From Paenibacillus cymbidii (GTDB lineage Bacteria; Bacillota; Bacilli; Paenibacillales; NBRC-103111), in NCBI RefSeq assembly GCF_004764705.1, contig NZ_SHLX01000017.1:124001-188000 (forward strand): a stretch of 64,000 nucleotides of DNA, read 5' to 3'. Of this stretch, positions 62,914 to 64,000 are shown in pieces. Position 1 is the stretch's first letter. Each line of letters opens with the position of its first letter. Both the position numbers and the translations under genes were made by a program. A model generated the notes under the pieces. It made no database searches, was not told the origin of the DNA, and saw only the letters and a program-made list of their open reading frames with translations.

Positions 62914-63610
62914 TTTTGTAGCCGACCCCCCACACCGTCTGAATCAGCTTGGCGCCTTCGGTTTCTTTCTCCAGCTTGTCGCGCAGCTTGCTGATATGGA
63001 CCATGACTGTATTGTGCGATTGGTAATAGGGGTCGCCCCAGACGCGCGTGTAAATGTCTTCGGCGCTGAACACGCGCCCGGGGTGGCTCGCCAGCAAATA
63101 CAAAATGTTGAACTCCAGCGACGTTAGCGTAACTTCGCGGCCTTCGACGGTGACGGCGTGGTTCGTCTTGTCGATGACGAGCGACTGCAAGCGAATGACG
63201 CCGGGATCGGCCGCCTGCTGGAGCTGCGGATTCAAGCTGTAGGAGCGCCGCAGCAGCGACTTCACCCGGGCGAGCAGCTCGAGCGGGTTGAACGGCTTCA
63301 CCATATAGTCGTCGGCGCCGGTGGCGAGGCCGAGAATTTTGTCCATGTCTTCGGCCTTGGCGCTCAGCATCAGAATCGGAATGCCGCGTTCGGCCCGGAT
63401 GCGGCGGCACACCTCGATGCCGTCCAGCTTCGGCATCATGACGTCGAGAATGACGAGTTGGACCGTCTCGCGCGCCAGCACGTCGAGCGCTTCTTCGCCG
63501 TCCGCCGCTTTGAACACCGTGTAGCCCTCGTTTGCGAGGTAAATGTCGATCAGTTGGACGATCGCCGGGTCGTCGTCGACGACCAGCAGCTGTTTGGGCG
63601 ACGTTTGCAT
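62903..63610 (-). CDS. OmpR-family response regulator
   Basis: A 235-residue regulator, partner of the kinase behind it. The receiver (about 7-120) has VDDDPAIVQLID, the phospho-Asp in LVILDVMMPKLDG and Lys in YMVKPFNPLE. The C-terminal winged helix has VTLTSLEFNILYLLASHPGR and the end WGVGYKIDR. The ATG at 63610 lies eight bases after AAAGGAAAG. Nearby targets could be the carboxypeptidase and NlpC/P60 genes. Confidence 0.93.
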   Translation of the reverse strand: MQTSPKQLLVVDDDPAIVQLIDIYLANEGYTVFKAADGEEALDVLARETVQLVILDVMMPKLDGIEVCRRIRAERGIPILMLSAKAEDMDKILGLATGADDYMVKPFNPLELLARVKSLLRRSYSLNPQLQQAADPGVIRLQSLVIDKTNHAVTVEGREVTLTSLEFNILYLLASHPGRVFSAEDIYTRVWGDPYYQSHNTVMVHISKLRDKLEKETEGAKLIQTVWGVGYKIDR

Positions 63611-63690
63611 GGCAACAGCTTTCCTTTCGCACTTTCGCGTTTTCGCGTTGTTGCCCACATTCTATCACAACTGGCTCATTGTCGGCACGG

Positions 63691-64000
63691 TTACGCCGCT
63701 GCCTTGTCCTGGAACAGCTTATGCTGCGCGGCCAACTCCCACAAGCGCAGCAGCGTTTGCAGCAGCCGGTACGCCTGATAAGCGAGCAGCGTCCAGAAGC
63801 CGGCCCAGACGAAGGTGGCGGTCATCGCCGCAGCGGCGACGCCAAGCGAGACGGCGAGCAGCAGCAGCGTCAGCGCGATGATCGGCGCATAGCAGCGCAG
63901 CGTGACCGCAAGCGATCGGCCGAGCGAGAGCTGCTCCGTGCGGGCGAACTGCAGCAGCGTGAACAGCAGCTTCACGGCGAAGCCCCAGGCGAGGCAGCCG
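63691..64000 (-). CDS. Membrane protein, 5' end beyond the window
   Basis: An open frame runs from the window edge to a stop at 63691, with at least 103 codons. It has two or three hydrophobic segments (around LRCYAPIIALTLLLLAVSL and ATFVWAGFWTLLAYQAY) and a short hydrophilic tail. The frame stays open upstream of a possible GTG at 63975 (GCLAWGFAVKLLF), so the true start is likely outside. No family is recognised. Confidence 0.6.
   Translation of the reverse strand, partial: GCLAWGFAVKLLFTLLQFARTEQLSLGRSLAVTLRCYAPIIALTLLLLAVSLGVAAAAMTATFVWAGFWTLLAYQAYRLLQTLLRLWELAAQHKLFQDKAAA

Overview
The window looks like chromosome from a high-GC member of the Paenibacillaceae (Paenibacillus or Cohnella type). 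Reasons: strong AGGAGG-type ribosome binding sites with ATG, GTG and TTG starts; lipoprotein signal peptides with LAAC-type lipoboxes; three LplB/YtcP-type oligosaccharide ABC importers with large binding lipoproteins; an S-layer homology protein remnant; an LtaS-type enzyme; and a Fur box. No rRNA, tRNA, CRISPR array or insertion sequence was seen. Most of the window is carbohydrate scavenging plus cell-envelope and stress functions.

Layout. 0.2-9.8 kb: a 50-bp tandem hairpin repeat, an FtsH-like AAA protease, ywbE, exoA, a PhyH-type dioxygenase, an AlkZ-like winged-helix protein, small membrane and zinc-ribbon proteins, an MsrA-MsrB fusion and a GGDEF protein. 9.9-16.6 kb (minus strand): a glycoside hydrolase, two permeases, a binding lipoprotein with a one-base frameshift, and an AraC-type regulator with a large internal deletion, so this import locus appears to be decaying. 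16.6-23.4 kb: a repeat-rich gap, a GyrI-like protein, a threonine synthase-like enzyme, a LysR regulator, a DUF421 protein, a lower-GC glycosidase-like gene and a 5'-truncated S-layer gene. 23.6-27.8 kb: a Fur-box promoter driving two overlapping lipoprotein genes, the second a YVTN propeller fused to a MauG/CcpA-type diheme cytochrome. 27.8-37.9 kb: a two-kinase hybrid sensor divergent from an AraR-like regulator, an ABC importer, a sialidase-like propeller and an HpaI-type aldolase. 38.2-49.0 kb: a TIM-barrel hydrolase, then a minus-strand locus with a ROK repressor, nagA, a ROK sugar kinase, an ABC importer and two GH172 (DUF2961) enzymes. 49.4-55.8 kb: an oxidoreductase, an acetyltransferase, a TetR operon, and a ROK regulator with a dehydrogenase. 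56.1-64.0 kb: an LtaS-like enzyme, an SDR, an NlpC/P60 hydrolase, a D,D-carboxypeptidase and an OmpR-type two-component system.

Two things stand out. First, a dispersed element of about 195 bp is present as four full cassettes (near 3.1, 23.4, 38.0 and 53.2 kb), one of them inverted, plus a solo hairpin and a degenerate copy. Each cassette has four hairpins in the order outer-inner-inner-outer, with partly conserved spacers. I do not recognise it as a described family. Second, the iron-regulated lipoprotein plus propeller-diheme pair looks like an enzyme-partner system at the Gram-positive cell surface. The GH172-nagA-ROK locus, with a candidate shared operator at two promoters, is a third good target.
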